Source: Candidatus Ornithospirochaeta stercorigallinarum (lineage in GTDB: Bacteria; Spirochaetota; Spirochaetia; Sphaerochaetales; Sphaerochaetaceae). Taken from it: a DNA stretch of 37,174 nt. Position numbers and translations under genes: made by a program. The stretch spans positions 1-37,174 of the forward strand of contig DVIF01000086.1 of NCBI GenBank assembly GCA_018711525.1, read 5' to 3'. Shown here piece by piece: positions 1 to 8,402 of the stretch (the first letter of the stretch is position 1; each line of letters opens with the position of its first letter). Below the pieces are notes generated by a model. It was not told where the DNA came from and did not search any database. It saw only the letters and a program-made list of their open reading frames with translations.

Positions 1-2
1 AT

Positions 3-200
3 CTTTTCGTCGATTATGAAGAAGAGAAAAGAAAGGATATGGAGGATATGAACGCCTCCATGAAGGAAAAGAATTTCCAGCAGGCAGCACTTGAGATAAA
101 GAAGAAATATGGCAAGAATGCAATCTTGAAAGGCATAAGTCTTGAAGATGGAGCAACAGCTAAGGAGAGAAATGAGCAGATTGGAGGACATAAGGCATGA
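3..200 (+). CDS. Y-family DNA polymerase (UmuC/DinB-like), C-terminal end only
   Basis: The window opens inside this gene, so only the last 65 codons are visible. The frame is open from base 3 and stops at 198-200. The tail has many charged residues and contains AALEIKKKYGKNAILKG followed by ERNEQIGGHKA, which I recognise as the C-terminal signature of the Firmicutes/spirochaete branch of Y-family translesion polymerases. The stop overlaps the next start as ATGA (197-200), so the two genes are translationally coupled. The partner is YolD-like, as in Bacillus uvrX/yolD-type pairs, which supports the call. Such enzymes act in SOS lesion bypass, but any LexA box would lie outside the window. The catalytic palm domain cannot be seen. 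Confidence 0.8.
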   Translation, partial: LFVDYEEEKRKDMEDMNASMKEKNFQQAALEIKKKYGKNAILKGISLEDGATAKERNEQIGGHKA

Positions 201-601
201 ATGGGAAATATGATGACATCATCAATATGGAATACCCCTATCCTTCAAAGCACGAGAAAATGAGCATGTATGAAAGAGCCGCACAGTTCTCCCCTTTTGC
301 AGCCCTCACAGGATACGATGAGATAATAAAAGAAGAGGCAAGATATGTTGAAGGAAGAACAGCACTCAGCGAAGATGACAAGGAGAAGATAAACGAAGCC
401 CTTAACATCATAGCATCAGATGCATCAAGATATTTCGATATAACCTACTTCATTCCTGACAGCCGCAAGGCATCTGGTGGTGAATATGCCAGGAAAGAAA
501 AAGCAACCATGAAAAAGATTTCAGAGCATGAGCACTTCATAATACTTTCAGATGGCACTCACATCTCATTCGAGGACATACTGGAAATCAAAATCGAATA
601 A
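197..601 (+). CDS. YolD-like family protein
   Basis: This 134-residue protein starts inside the polymerase stop codon (ATGA overlap). Early residues read YPYPSKHEKMSMYERAAQFSPFAALTGYDE, quoted here as the YPxPSK..KMS...RAAQFSPFAALTGYD pattern typical of YolD-like proteins. The rest is a small acidic domain ending in a short beta-strand-like segment (HFIILSDG). YolD-like proteins are encoded beside Y-family polymerases in Bacillus and relatives and are thought to assist or regulate them, by analogy with UmuD; the mechanism is not settled. There is no signal peptide or membrane segment. The gene ends in the minus-strand terminator of tRNA-Cys, so the two units converge. Confidence 0.85.
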   Translation: MNGKYDDIINMEYPYPSKHEKMSMYERAAQFSPFAALTGYDEIIKEEARYVEGRTALSEDDKEKINEALNIIASDASRYFDITYFIPDSRKASGGEYARKEKATMKKISEHEHFIILSDGTHISFEDILEIKIE

Positions 602-626
602 AAAAGCTCCCAATCCCTTGGAAGCT
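600..626 (-). terminator. Rho-independent terminator of tRNA-Cys
   Basis: Read on the minus strand, a 7-bp stem (AGCTTCC with GGGAGCT, one G-U pair) and a short loop are followed by six T. It lies 5 nt beyond the tRNA 3' end. Its T-run overlaps the yolD-like stop codon. Confidence 0.7.
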
Positions 627-630
627 CTAT

Positions 631-704
631 AGGAGTCGAGCGGATTCGAACCGCTGAAAGACGGTTTTGCAGACCGTTCCCTTAGGCCGCTTGGGTACGA
701 CTCC
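631..704 (-). tRNA. tRNA-Cys (GCA)
   Basis: Read on the minus strand, the 7-bp acceptor stem GGAGTCG/CGACTCC, the 5-bp anticodon stem ACGGT/ACCGT with loop CTGCAAA (anticodon GCA), and a T arm containing GGTTCGAATCC fold as a normal cloverleaf. The discriminator base is T, as expected for cysteine. The 3' CCA is not encoded. Confidence 0.95.
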
Positions 705-722
705 ATTGTTTTTGCTTTATTG

Positions 723-751
723 ACTTTATCAGAAAGAATTCTCTTATTCAA
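723..751 (-). promoter_or_regulatory. Candidate sigma-70 promoter for tRNA-Cys
   Basis: On the minus strand TTGAAT (751-746) and TAAAGT (728-723) are separated by exactly 17 bp. The -10 element ends 18 bp before the tRNA, leaving a short 5' leader. Pattern match only. Confidence 0.45.
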
Positions 752-775
752 GATGTGAAATTTCATTTTTCACAA

Positions 776-804
776 TTTACATTATTCCGCTTACACTCCA
801 TACT
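776..804 (+). promoter_or_regulatory. Possible promoter for the secreted protein gene
   Basis: TTTACA (776-781) and CATACT (799-804) are 17 bp apart, about 30 bp upstream of the start codon of the next gene. The match to consensus is modest. Confidence 0.3.
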
Positions 805-834
805 ATACAAAATACTTCTTAGGAGTGTTTTCCG

Positions 835-1410
835 ATGAAAAAAGTATTATTGATAATCTTGATTGCAATCATTGCATCCACTTCGGTTTTCGCTGATTCC
901 TTCTCCGGTTTCGGCATCAGTGGAATATATGACAATCCGCTGGAAAACTTCGAACTCGGCTTCTATACGAACTATTATTACACCTTCCCGCTCGAAGGCA
1001 CTTGCGTAAACATGGGATTCGGTTCACGTCTGGACCTTTCATTCAGCATACCTGTAGATACGTTCTCATTCGCATTTCTCAGCGGATTCGCAATTGATGC
1101 CGAGTTGAGCAAGCGTATAGACCTATATTTCATCCTTGGGCCACAAGTTACAATCCTGATGCCGTATGATGCCCCTGATTCCATCATAGGTATCGGAGGA
1201 GGACTCGATGCAGGATTGACCTGTTATTTCAACGATGAACGTTCCATAGGAGGGTCATTCGGAATCGCAAATTACTTCTCTGCGATACTCTCCGATGTCG
1301 GAGATGCATATTTCGGCTACTATGGAGGAATCTATGCCGGCCTTACAGTCAGATTCGGACCGACGGTTTTCGACACACTTCCTCCCGGGTACTCATACAT
1401 AATCCTGTAA
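835..1410 (+). CDS. Secreted beta-rich protein, possible outer-membrane protein
   Basis: A 191-residue protein with a clear Sec signal peptide: MKK, then a hydrophobic core of about 15 residues, then SVFA before D21, a good signal peptidase I site. The mature part alternates hydrophobic and polar residues and is rich in glycine and aromatic residues (repeated FGxG, YYGGIYAGLTV), as in small beta-barrel outer-membrane proteins. The start is supported by AGGAG 9 nt upstream. I cannot name the family. The terminal aromatic residue typical of porins is absent (it ends YIIL), so a periplasmic beta-protein is also possible. It is monocistronic: a hairpin follows the stop. Confidence 0.7.
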   Translation: MKKVLLIILIAIIASTSVFADSFSGFGISGIYDNPLENFELGFYTNYYYTFPLEGTCVNMGFGSRLDLSFSIPVDTFSFAFLSGFAIDAELSKRIDLYFILGPQVTILMPYDAPDSIIGIGGGLDAGLTCYFNDERSIGGSFGIANYFSAILSDVGDAYFGYYGGIYAGLTVRFGPTVFDTLPPGYSYIIL

Positions 1411-1419
1411 TTTTTAATG

Positions 1420-1460
1420 AAAGCCTCCAAAAGTAGTTTATACTGTTGCTGGAGGCTTTT
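1420..1460 (+). terminator. Terminator-like hairpin overlapping the next gene's ribosome binding site
   Basis: A perfect 10-bp inverted repeat, AAAGCCTCCA (1420-1429) and TGGAGGCTTT (1450-1459), with a 20-nt loop and a short T-run. The second arm contains the GGAGG Shine-Dalgarno (1451-1455) of the dehydrogenase gene that starts at 1461. The loop contains TATACT (1439-1444), a possible -10 element. Confidence 0.55.
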
Positions 1461-2597
1461 ATGACAAAAGAGGAAAAAGAGTATCTAGATCGGTATAAGG
1501 ATTCGGCTTTCGTCCCCTTCGACAAGCTTGAGCGTTTCATGAAAGAAGCACTTATGGGTGCCGGTGTTCCAAAGGCCGATGCAGAAATCATAGCAGATGT
1601 ACTCATTGAAAGTGATAAAAGAGGTATCGACAGCCATGGGATCGGAAGATTGAAACCGATATATATCGACAGGATCGACAAAGGGATCCTAAACCCTGTC
1701 ACACAGATAGAGATAGTAAGGGAAGAGAAGGCAACCGCAGTCATCGATGGCCACAACGGCATGGGACATGTAGTCTCCCATAAGGCGATGGCCATGGCGA
1801 TAGAGAAGGCAAAAAAGAACGGAATCGCCATGACTGCAGTCAGGAACAGCACACACTATGGTATTGCAGGCTATTATGCGACCATGGCGACAAAAGAGGA
1901 TATGATAGGCATCACAGGTACAAATGCACGACCTTCGATCGCCCCTACCTTCGGAGTGGAGAACATGCTCGGCACCAATCCTCTGACCATAGGACTTCCT
2001 ACCGATGATCCATTCCCGTTCGTCCTTGACTGCGCAACCAGCGTAAGCCAGAGAGGAAAGATTGAAGTATATGGAAGAGCAGGTAAGGACATTCCCGCAG
2101 GGTGGGTGATCGACGAGAACGGAAACACGAGGACCGATACCGACGGAATACTGAAAGACCTCACACTCGGCAAAGCCGCACTCACCCCGCTGGGAGGGCT
2201 CGGAGCAGAGACAGCAGGATACAAGGGGTACGGGTATGCAACAGTCGTTGAAATACTTTCAGCAGCACTTCAGGACGGCTCGTTCATGAAAGCTCTCAAT
2301 GGAAAAGATGAGAATGGACAGGCAATACCATATCCTCTCGGACATTTCTTCATCGCCATAGACCCTGATTTCTTCATGGGAAGAAAGACATTCAAGAGAA
2401 TAGCATCGGCAATCCTCAAAGAACTCAGAGAGAGCAGGAAAGCTCCAGGCCATGAGAGGATATACACAGCAGGAGAGCCTGAATACGTGGCATATCAGAT
2501 AAGGAAAACATACGGATGCCCCGTTCCTCCATCACTGCAGAAGGTGATAAAAGAACTCTCCCAGCGCTACGGGCTCACAGACTCCTGGCCGTTCTGA
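1461..2597 (+). CDS. Malate/L-lactate dehydrogenase family (Ldh2/YlbC type) NAD(P)-dependent oxidoreductase
   Basis: This 378-residue protein belongs to the LDH2/MDHG family, which is unrelated in fold to classical lactate and malate dehydrogenases. Visible family marks are DSHGIGRL near residue 60, the substrate/NAD region NSTHYGIAGYYA near 140, and GTNPLTIGLP followed by VLDCATS near 180-205. The start is placed at ATG 1461 because GGAGG lies 6 nt upstream; an in-frame TTG at 1446 has no such support. Substrate (malate, lactate, sulfolactate or ureidoglycolate type) cannot be read from sequence. Malate would fit the oxaloacetate decarboxylase and PEP carboxykinase elsewhere in the window. 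The 3' end overlaps the convergent gene by 31 bp. Confidence 0.85.
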   Translation: MTKEEKEYLDRYKDSAFVPFDKLERFMKEALMGAGVPKADAEIIADVLIESDKRGIDSHGIGRLKPIYIDRIDKGILNPVTQIEIVREEKATAVIDGHNGMGHVVSHKAMAMAIEKAKKNGIAMTAVRNSTHYGIAGYYATMATKEDMIGITGTNARPSIAPTFGVENMLGTNPLTIGLPTDDPFPFVLDCATSVSQRGKIEVYGRAGKDIPAGWVIDENGNTRTDTDGILKDLTLGKAALTPLGGLGAETAGYKGYGYATVVEILSAALQDGSFMKALNGKDENGQAIPYPLGHFFIAIDPDFFMGRKTFKRIASAILKELRESRKAPGHERIYTAGEPEYVAYQIRKTYGCPVPPSLQKVIKELSQRYGLTDSWPF

Positions 2598-3745
2598 AAG
2601 AGGTTTTTCGAAACAGCTGCTATGGCTTCAAAATTATGATCTGCAGGGACGAAGATCGTACTCTTCGTCCTTTTCAGCAATATCCCGCCATCTATGAATT
2701 CAACGGTGTAGATTCCAAGATTCATCCTCGGGTTGTCATAACCGAGGAATGCGTCAGCAAAATACAAGGTCTTCGATCTGCCTTTCTCTAGAGAGAAATT
2801 CTTAGTATGCCTAGGCCCGTAGTTCATCCCTACGGAAAGGCTGTACACCTGACTTGTCGCACCATCATACAAGGCCCATGGGGTATCCATACGTCCAAGA
2901 TAGTTCTCTACAAGGAATATGTTCGGGAAACTGTCTATCATATCGGCAGGAGTGAAAGAGATATAAAGCTGCTGCAGACGTGGATTGATGATGCTTATCC
3001 AGCCTGTCTTCGCCCTCTCCGGGAGTTTTCCCAGGAGATAGTCATAGGTTCCCGTGGGAGCTGGAACATAGGAGGCATCGGCAAACCCACCTTTTACAAG
3101 GGGTGCTTTCTTAAGCTCGTCGAATACGGGCCCCGAAAGGAAACGGTTTGTCGCAAGCTCTCGCACAGCCGTATGATAAGCAGAGAAATTGCGTGCATTG
3201 GTATCTATGAAACACCCTGATTCAAAGAACGGGGAGCCAAACATCACGGAATGCGACGGGGATGCATAGAGAGTTTCATCTCCTGTATTGGTGATTCTTA
3301 TCGCAGTGTACAGGACGGGATGGCCTGGAATCACGAGGTCGACCTTCTCAAGACGGTATCTGTTGCCCTCCTCCCTGCTCTTCATCTCTGATAGACGCCA
3401 GACTCCTCCATAGTTCTCCTCCGTACCATACTTACGGACGGTCCAGTATGTATTGTTGCTTGTAATATGGTCTTCGGAGGAATAAGGGAATGTGAAATAG
3501 GAGCCTCCTGCCTGGTAGAGGCTCTGCTTCATCTGATACCACTCCCCGTTGGGATCGGAGAGCACTCCGCTTCCTATTCCTCTGAAATATGGGAGACTGA
3601 GAGGATTCACCCTTGCCCCGGATATGCATGTATTGGAAAGCTCAAGGCATACCTCTCCCTGGTCTTCTATAACTACGTTGATGATGTCATTGCTCATATA
3701 AGTGGCATTTCTGCCTTCCCAAAGGGGTATGCGGCGAATATCCAT
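2567..3745 (-). CDS. Unknown protein, possibly carbohydrate-related (mutarotase-like fold suspected)
   Basis: A cytoplasmic protein of 392 residues with no signal peptide or membrane span. I do not recognise the family with certainty. The sequence is beta-rich, with many aromatic residues (GEWYQMKQSLYQAGGSYFTFP, quoted only to 18 residues as GEWYQMKQSLYQAGGSYF) and segments such as TAIRITNTGDETLYASPSH that recall galactose-mutarotase-like or DUF4432-type sugar proteins; that is inference. The start at 3745 is chosen over an upstream ATG because AGAGAGG lies 8 nt before it. The gene diverges from the GH36-like gene with only 48 bp between the start codons, so both may answer to one signal. The tail overlaps the dehydrogenase gene. 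Confidence 0.6.
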   Translation of the reverse strand: MDIRRIPLWEGRNATYMSNDIINVVIEDQGEVCLELSNTCISGARVNPLSLPYFRGIGSGVLSDPNGEWYQMKQSLYQAGGSYFTFPYSSEDHITSNNTYWTVRKYGTEENYGGVWRLSEMKSREEGNRYRLEKVDLVIPGHPVLYTAIRITNTGDETLYASPSHSVMFGSPFFESGCFIDTNARNFSAYHTAVRELATNRFLSGPVFDELKKAPLVKGGFADASYVPAPTGTYDYLLGKLPERAKTGWISIINPRLQQLYISFTPADMIDSFPNIFLVENYLGRMDTPWALYDGATSQVYSLSVGMNYGPRHTKNFSLEKGRSKTLYFADAFLGYDNPRMNLGIYTVEFIDGGILLKRTKSTIFVPADHNFEAIAAVSKNLFQNGQESVSP

Positions 3746-3793
3746 GGAAAAATCCTCTCTGCTATAATATAATAGCACAGAAAGAGGTCTTTA

Positions 3794-6037
3794 ATGGTAG
3801 AAATAAATGATGGAAGACTGATACATCTGAGAGGTGCCGCTACAAGCTATGTCTTCAGGGTCACTGAGACCGGACATCTCGAGCATGTCTATTACGGGAA
3901 GAGGCTCTCCCATGTCGCAGAATCGGAAAAAGCCATGGTCGAGAAAAACCTTACAAGGGCGCTTCCTTCCATTTCATTTGACAACAACCATCCGACCATC
4001 GACTTGAACAACATGTCTCTTGAAGCCTCTTTTGAAGGCAAAGGGGATTTCCGGGAGCCCCTTATAAGGATAAGAGGAAAGAAAACACTGGACTTCAGAT
4101 ATGCAGGAGAGAGGACATACCCGGGGATAAGAAGATATAAGAAAGCACATCTTCCCGTCGCTGTCGCGGAAGAGACTGCAGCGGAGACCATTGAAGTCAT
4201 ATTGGAAGACAAGAGGGAGAACATCTCGATCATCCTCTCTTATACCCTGTTCAAGGACTGGGACACGATAAGCCGTAAGACCATAATCAGAAATGATTCG
4301 GATGAAGATATCGAAATAAGCAAATGTGCATCGCTGCAGCTGGATCTATACGGAAGCACCTGGAGCCTCGTAAGCCTCAACGGTGCATACTTAAGGGAGT
4401 TGAGAGAGCAAAGGAAGAAGCTTGAAGAAGGGAAATACACACTCTCCTCTTCCAGTATGTGTACCGGTTTCGAGAACAACAGCACATACGCCCTTATAAA
4501 TGAAAACAATGAATGCATAATATCAGGACTTCTCTACTCATCCGACTTCTCTACAACCTTTGAGCAGAGCCCTTATTCAAAACTGCATATCGTAAATGGA
4601 ATAAACGACTCCTCATTCTCCTGGACGCTTAAGAAAGGAGAGGAATTCGAAAGCCCTGAAGCGCTGTTATGCTATTCAGAGAACGGACTTGTAGAGGCAG
4701 GAAGGAGATTCAAGAGCGCAATAGGAAAAGTCGTCATGCGCGGGCTCTGGAAGGAAAGGCTGAGGCCGGTTACACTCTCCACAAGGGACATAATGGGACT
4801 CGATGTGACAGAAGCAAAAGTCGAGGAGCTCAGCAAAGCCGCAAAAGCACTCGGCATAGAGGCCATCATCATCGATGACGGATGGTTCGGGGTAAGAAGG
4901 GAGAAGGCGACAAGCCTGGGAGACTGGTATGTCAATTCCATGAAATTCCCAAGCGGGCTGAAGATGGTTGCCGACAACATCCACAGGACAGGTCTCCTCT
5001 TCGGACTGTATTTCGACATCGAGACGGTAAGCAGGATAAGCAACCTTTACAAAGAGAAGGAAAGCTGGATTCTGAAGAGCGGGAACACCAAGAGCTATTC
5101 CTCCAATGAGGATGACTTCCTCCTTGACTTCACAAAAGAAGATGTGCAGGAATGGGCGATAGACACACTTTCACTCATCATAGAGACAACCAAGCTGGAC
5201 TATCTGAGATATGAGAAGACAAGGCTGCCGTCGGAGATATATGTCGATGTCCCTGGAGAATTCTCCCTCAGGTACATGATGGGTATATACAACGTACTCA
5301 ATACGATATCCAGGAAATTCCCGAACATGATAATAGAGACAAGCTTCTCTGGTGCAGGACGATTCGACCTAGGTATGCTCAGCTATTCATCCCTGATGAG
5401 GATAACAGAGAACACCGATCCGATATCCAGGCTCGGCTCGATCGAAGGGGCAAGACTTTTCTTCCCTGCTTCAGCATCGCTTGTCACATTGTCATCCTCC
5501 CCTGATGCAATCACCAGGAAGGATACAGATATCGAGACCAGGTTCAACGCCTCGAGCTTCACGGCATTCGAATACTCAATCGACCTGATGCATCTTTCAA
5601 TACATGAGCACCTTGCAGTAAAGAACCAGATTGAATTCTACAAGCAGTACAGACAGCTTCTGCAATTCGGTGATGTCGTAACAGAGGAAAACGGCAACAG
5701 GAGGATATGGTCGGTCTCCAACCCTGATGGATCGATAATCATAATGCTGTATCTGATAAAGGAACTGATTCCCAATGAGGGCAAGGAGCGCATATTTGTA
5801 CGTCAGGCGAATGAGAAGTTCAAATACAGGATATACTCAAGGACGCATATCCAGAGCGATGATGATGAGATGAGATACCCCGCAGAGATAGAATGCTATG
5901 AGGCATGGGGTGATGCAATAAAATGGGCTGGTATCGCCCTCTCCGAAAAAACAGGAGGGACTCCGGAACAGGAGGATATGCGGAAGCTGAAGGATAACAG
6001 CTCAAGACTTTATATTTTCAGGAAGATAGATGAATAA
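3794..6037 (+). CDS. GH36 alpha-galactosidase-like protein with altered catalytic residues
   Basis: A 747-residue cytoplasmic protein with the clan GH-D layout: N-terminal beta-sandwich (about 1-320), TIM barrel (about 330-640) and C-terminal beta domain. Diagnostic barrel motifs are present: DDGWFG at 361-366, LGDWYVNSMKFPSGL after it, and FSGAGRFDLGML at 518-529. The nucleophile motif, normally DYxKWDxNR, reads DYLRYEKTR (469-477), so the catalytic aspartate is E474. The acid/base motif, normally SD[DN]TD, reads TENTD (538-542), so that aspartate is E539. The barrel signature FGLWFEPEMV is also changed, to FGLYFDIETV. Known GH36 enzymes hydrolyse alpha-galactosides such as raffinose; activity here is uncertain. 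The start has AGAGG 7 nt upstream. The 3' end overlaps gpsA by 8 bp. Confidence 0.8.
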   Translation: MVEINDGRLIHLRGAATSYVFRVTETGHLEHVYYGKRLSHVAESEKAMVEKNLTRALPSISFDNNHPTIDLNNMSLEASFEGKGDFREPLIRIRGKKTLDFRYAGERTYPGIRRYKKAHLPVAVAEETAAETIEVILEDKRENISIILSYTLFKDWDTISRKTIIRNDSDEDIEISKCASLQLDLYGSTWSLVSLNGAYLRELREQRKKLEEGKYTLSSSSMCTGFENNSTYALINENNECIISGLLYSSDFSTTFEQSPYSKLHIVNGINDSSFSWTLKKGEEFESPEALLCYSENGLVEAGRRFKSAIGKVVMRGLWKERLRPVTLSTRDIMGLDVTEAKVEELSKAAKALGIEAIIIDDGWFGVRREKATSLGDWYVNSMKFPSGLKMVADNIHRTGLLFGLYFDIETVSRISNLYKEKESWILKSGNTKSYSSNEDDFLLDFTKEDVQEWAIDTLSLIIETTKLDYLRYEKTRLPSEIYVDVPGEFSLRYMMGIYNVLNTISRKFPNMIIETSFSGAGRFDLGMLSYSSLMRITENTDPISRLGSIEGARLFFPASASLVTLSSSPDAITRKDTDIETRFNASSFTAFEYSIDLMHLSIHEHLAVKNQIEFYKQYRQLLQFGDVVTEENGNRRIWSVSNPDGSIIIMLYLIKELIPNEGKERIFVRQANEKFKYRIYSRTHIQSDDDEMRYPAEIECYEAWGDAIKWAGIALSEKTGGTPEQEDMRKLKDNSSRLYIFRKIDE

Positions 6038-6986
6038 GATTGTTATAGCAGGAGCAGGAACATTCGGAACAAGCGTGGCAGAACGCCTTGCATGGAATCT
6101 AGACAACAGGGTTTTCCTCCATACGATAGAGAAAGAAGTGGCTTCAGACATACAGAAGAACCATAAGAATACGAAGTACTTCCCCACCCGTTTCATAAAC
6201 CAGAGCATACAGGCGACGACCTCATATGATGTCTTTTCGGATGCAGATGTCATAATGCTCGTAATCCCGTCAAAAGCCATAGTGAGTTTCTCCCTCGAGA
6301 TGAAGAAGCATACCCAGCGGGATCCTCTTGTAATAAACCTTGCGAAAGGGATGAGTGATGATGGTGCATTCATAACGGAAAAGATTCCATTTTCACGCAC
6401 AGCAAGCATGAAAGGCCCCTCATTCGCCATCGAGACATTGAATGGATTCCCCACTGCATTTACATTCGGGGGGAAGAGAGATGATTACGACTACTTCAAA
6501 TCCAAGGTCCTTCCATCGACAGGTTTCTCTCTCGACTACAGCAGGGATGTAAGAGCCGTAGAGCTGGCAAGCATACTTAAGAACATGTACGCAATCGCCA
6601 TCGGTCTTGTATCAGGAAGATACAACAGCCCTAACGTAGACTTCCTTGTATATACGAAGGCTGTAAACGAGATGAGGGGGCTGCTACATATGTTCGAATG
6701 TGATGAAGAGACCATCTTCCGCTACTGTGGAATAGGAGACCTTGGACTGACAAGTCTCAACGACCTTTCAAGGAACAGGACATTCGGCATGCTCATAGGA
6801 AAAGGCTTCTCATATGACGAGAAATCCGGAGCTACAGTAATCGAAGGAAAGAGGACGATAAGGCTGATCGGCGAAATAGTTGCAAAAAACAAAAGGGAGG
6901 AGGAATTTCCCCTTGTCATGTCACTATATAAGCTGATGTATGAAAGCAGCAGTCTGAACGACTACATCACTGCAGCGTTAAGCTGA
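6030..6986 (+). CDS. gpsA: NAD(P)H-dependent glycerol-3-phosphate dehydrogenase
   Basis: This 318-residue enzyme reduces dihydroxyacetone phosphate to sn-glycerol 3-phosphate for phospholipid synthesis. The N-terminal Rossmann motif is GAGTFGTSVA (residues 8-17). VIPSKAI and NLAKGM match the GpsA core, as do GPSFAIE and the substrate-binding helix with LKNMYAIAIGLVSG (catalytic Lys in LKN). GDLGLTSLNDLSRNRTFG matches the usual GDLxLT...SRNxxFG. The length is slightly short of the usual 330. The gene starts 8 bp inside the GH36-like gene with AGGA 6 nt upstream, so the two are coupled although their roles look unrelated. The end overlaps the convergent MATE gene by 20 bp. Confidence 0.93.
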   Translation: MNKIVIAGAGTFGTSVAERLAWNLDNRVFLHTIEKEVASDIQKNHKNTKYFPTRFINQSIQATTSYDVFSDADVIMLVIPSKAIVSFSLEMKKHTQRDPLVINLAKGMSDDGAFITEKIPFSRTASMKGPSFAIETLNGFPTAFTFGGKRDDYDYFKSKVLPSTGFSLDYSRDVRAVELASILKNMYAIAIGLVSGRYNSPNVDFLVYTKAVNEMRGLLHMFECDEETIFRYCGIGDLGLTSLNDLSRNRTFGMLIGKGFSYDEKSGATVIEGKRTIRLIGEIVAKNKREEEFPLVMSLYKLMYESSSLNDYITAALS

Positions 6987-8314
6987 GCCTTCTCTTCTGG
7001 AAATAAAAGAAATAGGCAAGATTCATTACGATTCCAAACATAGTGGCAAGGGGAGCCGCAAGCCCTATCATGGTCAGGCTCGGGTCAGGGCCTGCACTCA
7101 TCACATAAGAAACCGGCAGGCGTACAAGCAATGTCTGCATAAGCCCTTGTATCATCACAAACAGCGTCTCCTGATGCCCGTTGTAATACCCGATGAACGA
7201 GAAGAGGATGCTGGTGACGATTGCCTCCAGTGAAAAGCCCCTAAGGTATTCAAAGCTTCTTTCTATCACCCTGTCATCCCGGCTGAAAACCGCACTCACA
7301 AGATCTCCATGGAAAAAGGTGAGATAGAATACAACAACTCCTATCACGATGCCGATCGACATACCCGTAAGCATAGCCTTTTTCGCCCGGTCCTCCCTCT
7401 TTGCGCCAACATTCTGTGCGACGAAAGAACTCATCGACTGCATCAGGGATGATGGAATCAGCATCACAAAGCTTACAATCTTGTTCGCAACACCATACCC
7501 AGAGGATGCCTCAAGCCCTATCCTGTTGATGAAAGCTACAAGAGCAAGGAATGAAATCTGTGTAAGCAGTTCCTGAAGAGCGACAGGAGCACCGACTTTC
7601 AACAGACCTTTTATCTCACCGGATAGGCGGATATCCCCTCTTCTGATTTTAAAAGGAAGCTTCTCCTTCTTAAGTATGACCAGGGAAAGGATGACGCTTA
7701 CAGCCTGTGCGGCAACCGTTGCAAGAGCCGCCCCCCGACTCATCCATATTGAAGACGGCAATCAGGACATAATCACCTATTATGTTCGTAATACACGCGA
7801 TAAGAACGAAGATAAGAGGAAGACGTGAGTTTCCCAGCCCGCGGAATATGCAGCTTATCACGTTGTAGGCAATGATGAACAAAAGACCAGAGCCGCATAT
7901 CCTGACATAATTTACCGTCTCATCTAGAGCCTCGGCAGGAGCCTGCATCAGAACGGAAACGGGCCTGGCGAAAACTACCATCAGGACAGTCAGGATTACA
8001 CCAATCAAAGCAAAGAAGGCAATCGATGCACCTATTACAGCCCCGATGCGTTCTTCATCCTTCTGCCCAAGGCAACGCCCTATTATCACAGTAATGCCCA
8101 TAGCCAGACCTGTAAGGACGAATGTGACAAGATTTATGATGCTGGATCCCGTAGACACCCCGGAAAGTCCTTCTGTCGTACCGAACCATCCAACCATCAT
8201 GACATCCACTGCCCCATACATTGCCTGCAAGATCAAAGCACCAAGGATAGGGAACATGAAGAATGTCAGCTTCTTGAATATGCTTCCACTAGTGAAATCA
8301 GATATGTCATCCAT
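6967..8314 (-). pseudogene. MATE family multidrug/Na+ efflux transporter, frameshifted
   Basis: Two adjacent frames together make one MATE protein of about 448 residues with 12 membrane segments. The first part starts MDDISDFTSGSIFKKL and includes FPILGALILQAMYGAVDVMMVG, quoted as FPILGALILQ and AVDVMMVGWFG. It runs to IAVFNMDESG. The second part continues GAALATVAAQAVS, the usual middle of the family (GxAGAALATxxAQ). The frames join at a run of six C (7731-7736; six G on the coding strand). Removing one G restores ESGAALATV. MATE proteins exchange Na+ or H+ for cationic drugs. As read the gene is broken; a sequencing error or slippage in the G-run is equally possible. The start at 8314 follows family alignment and has no clear ribosome binding site. 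Confidence 0.8.
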
Positions 8315-8402
8315 AGTCCATAATCGGTATCTAAGTGATTGTGTCCATAAACCAAATCCACTGAATGATTTTTTTCGTGCTATAATCATTACGGGTAGAA
8401 GC

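Noticed and set aside
1446-1460. TTG at 1446 as start of the malate/lactate dehydrogenase
   Set aside because: It would place the start before the GGAGG at 1451-1455; ATG 1461 has that site at the right distance.
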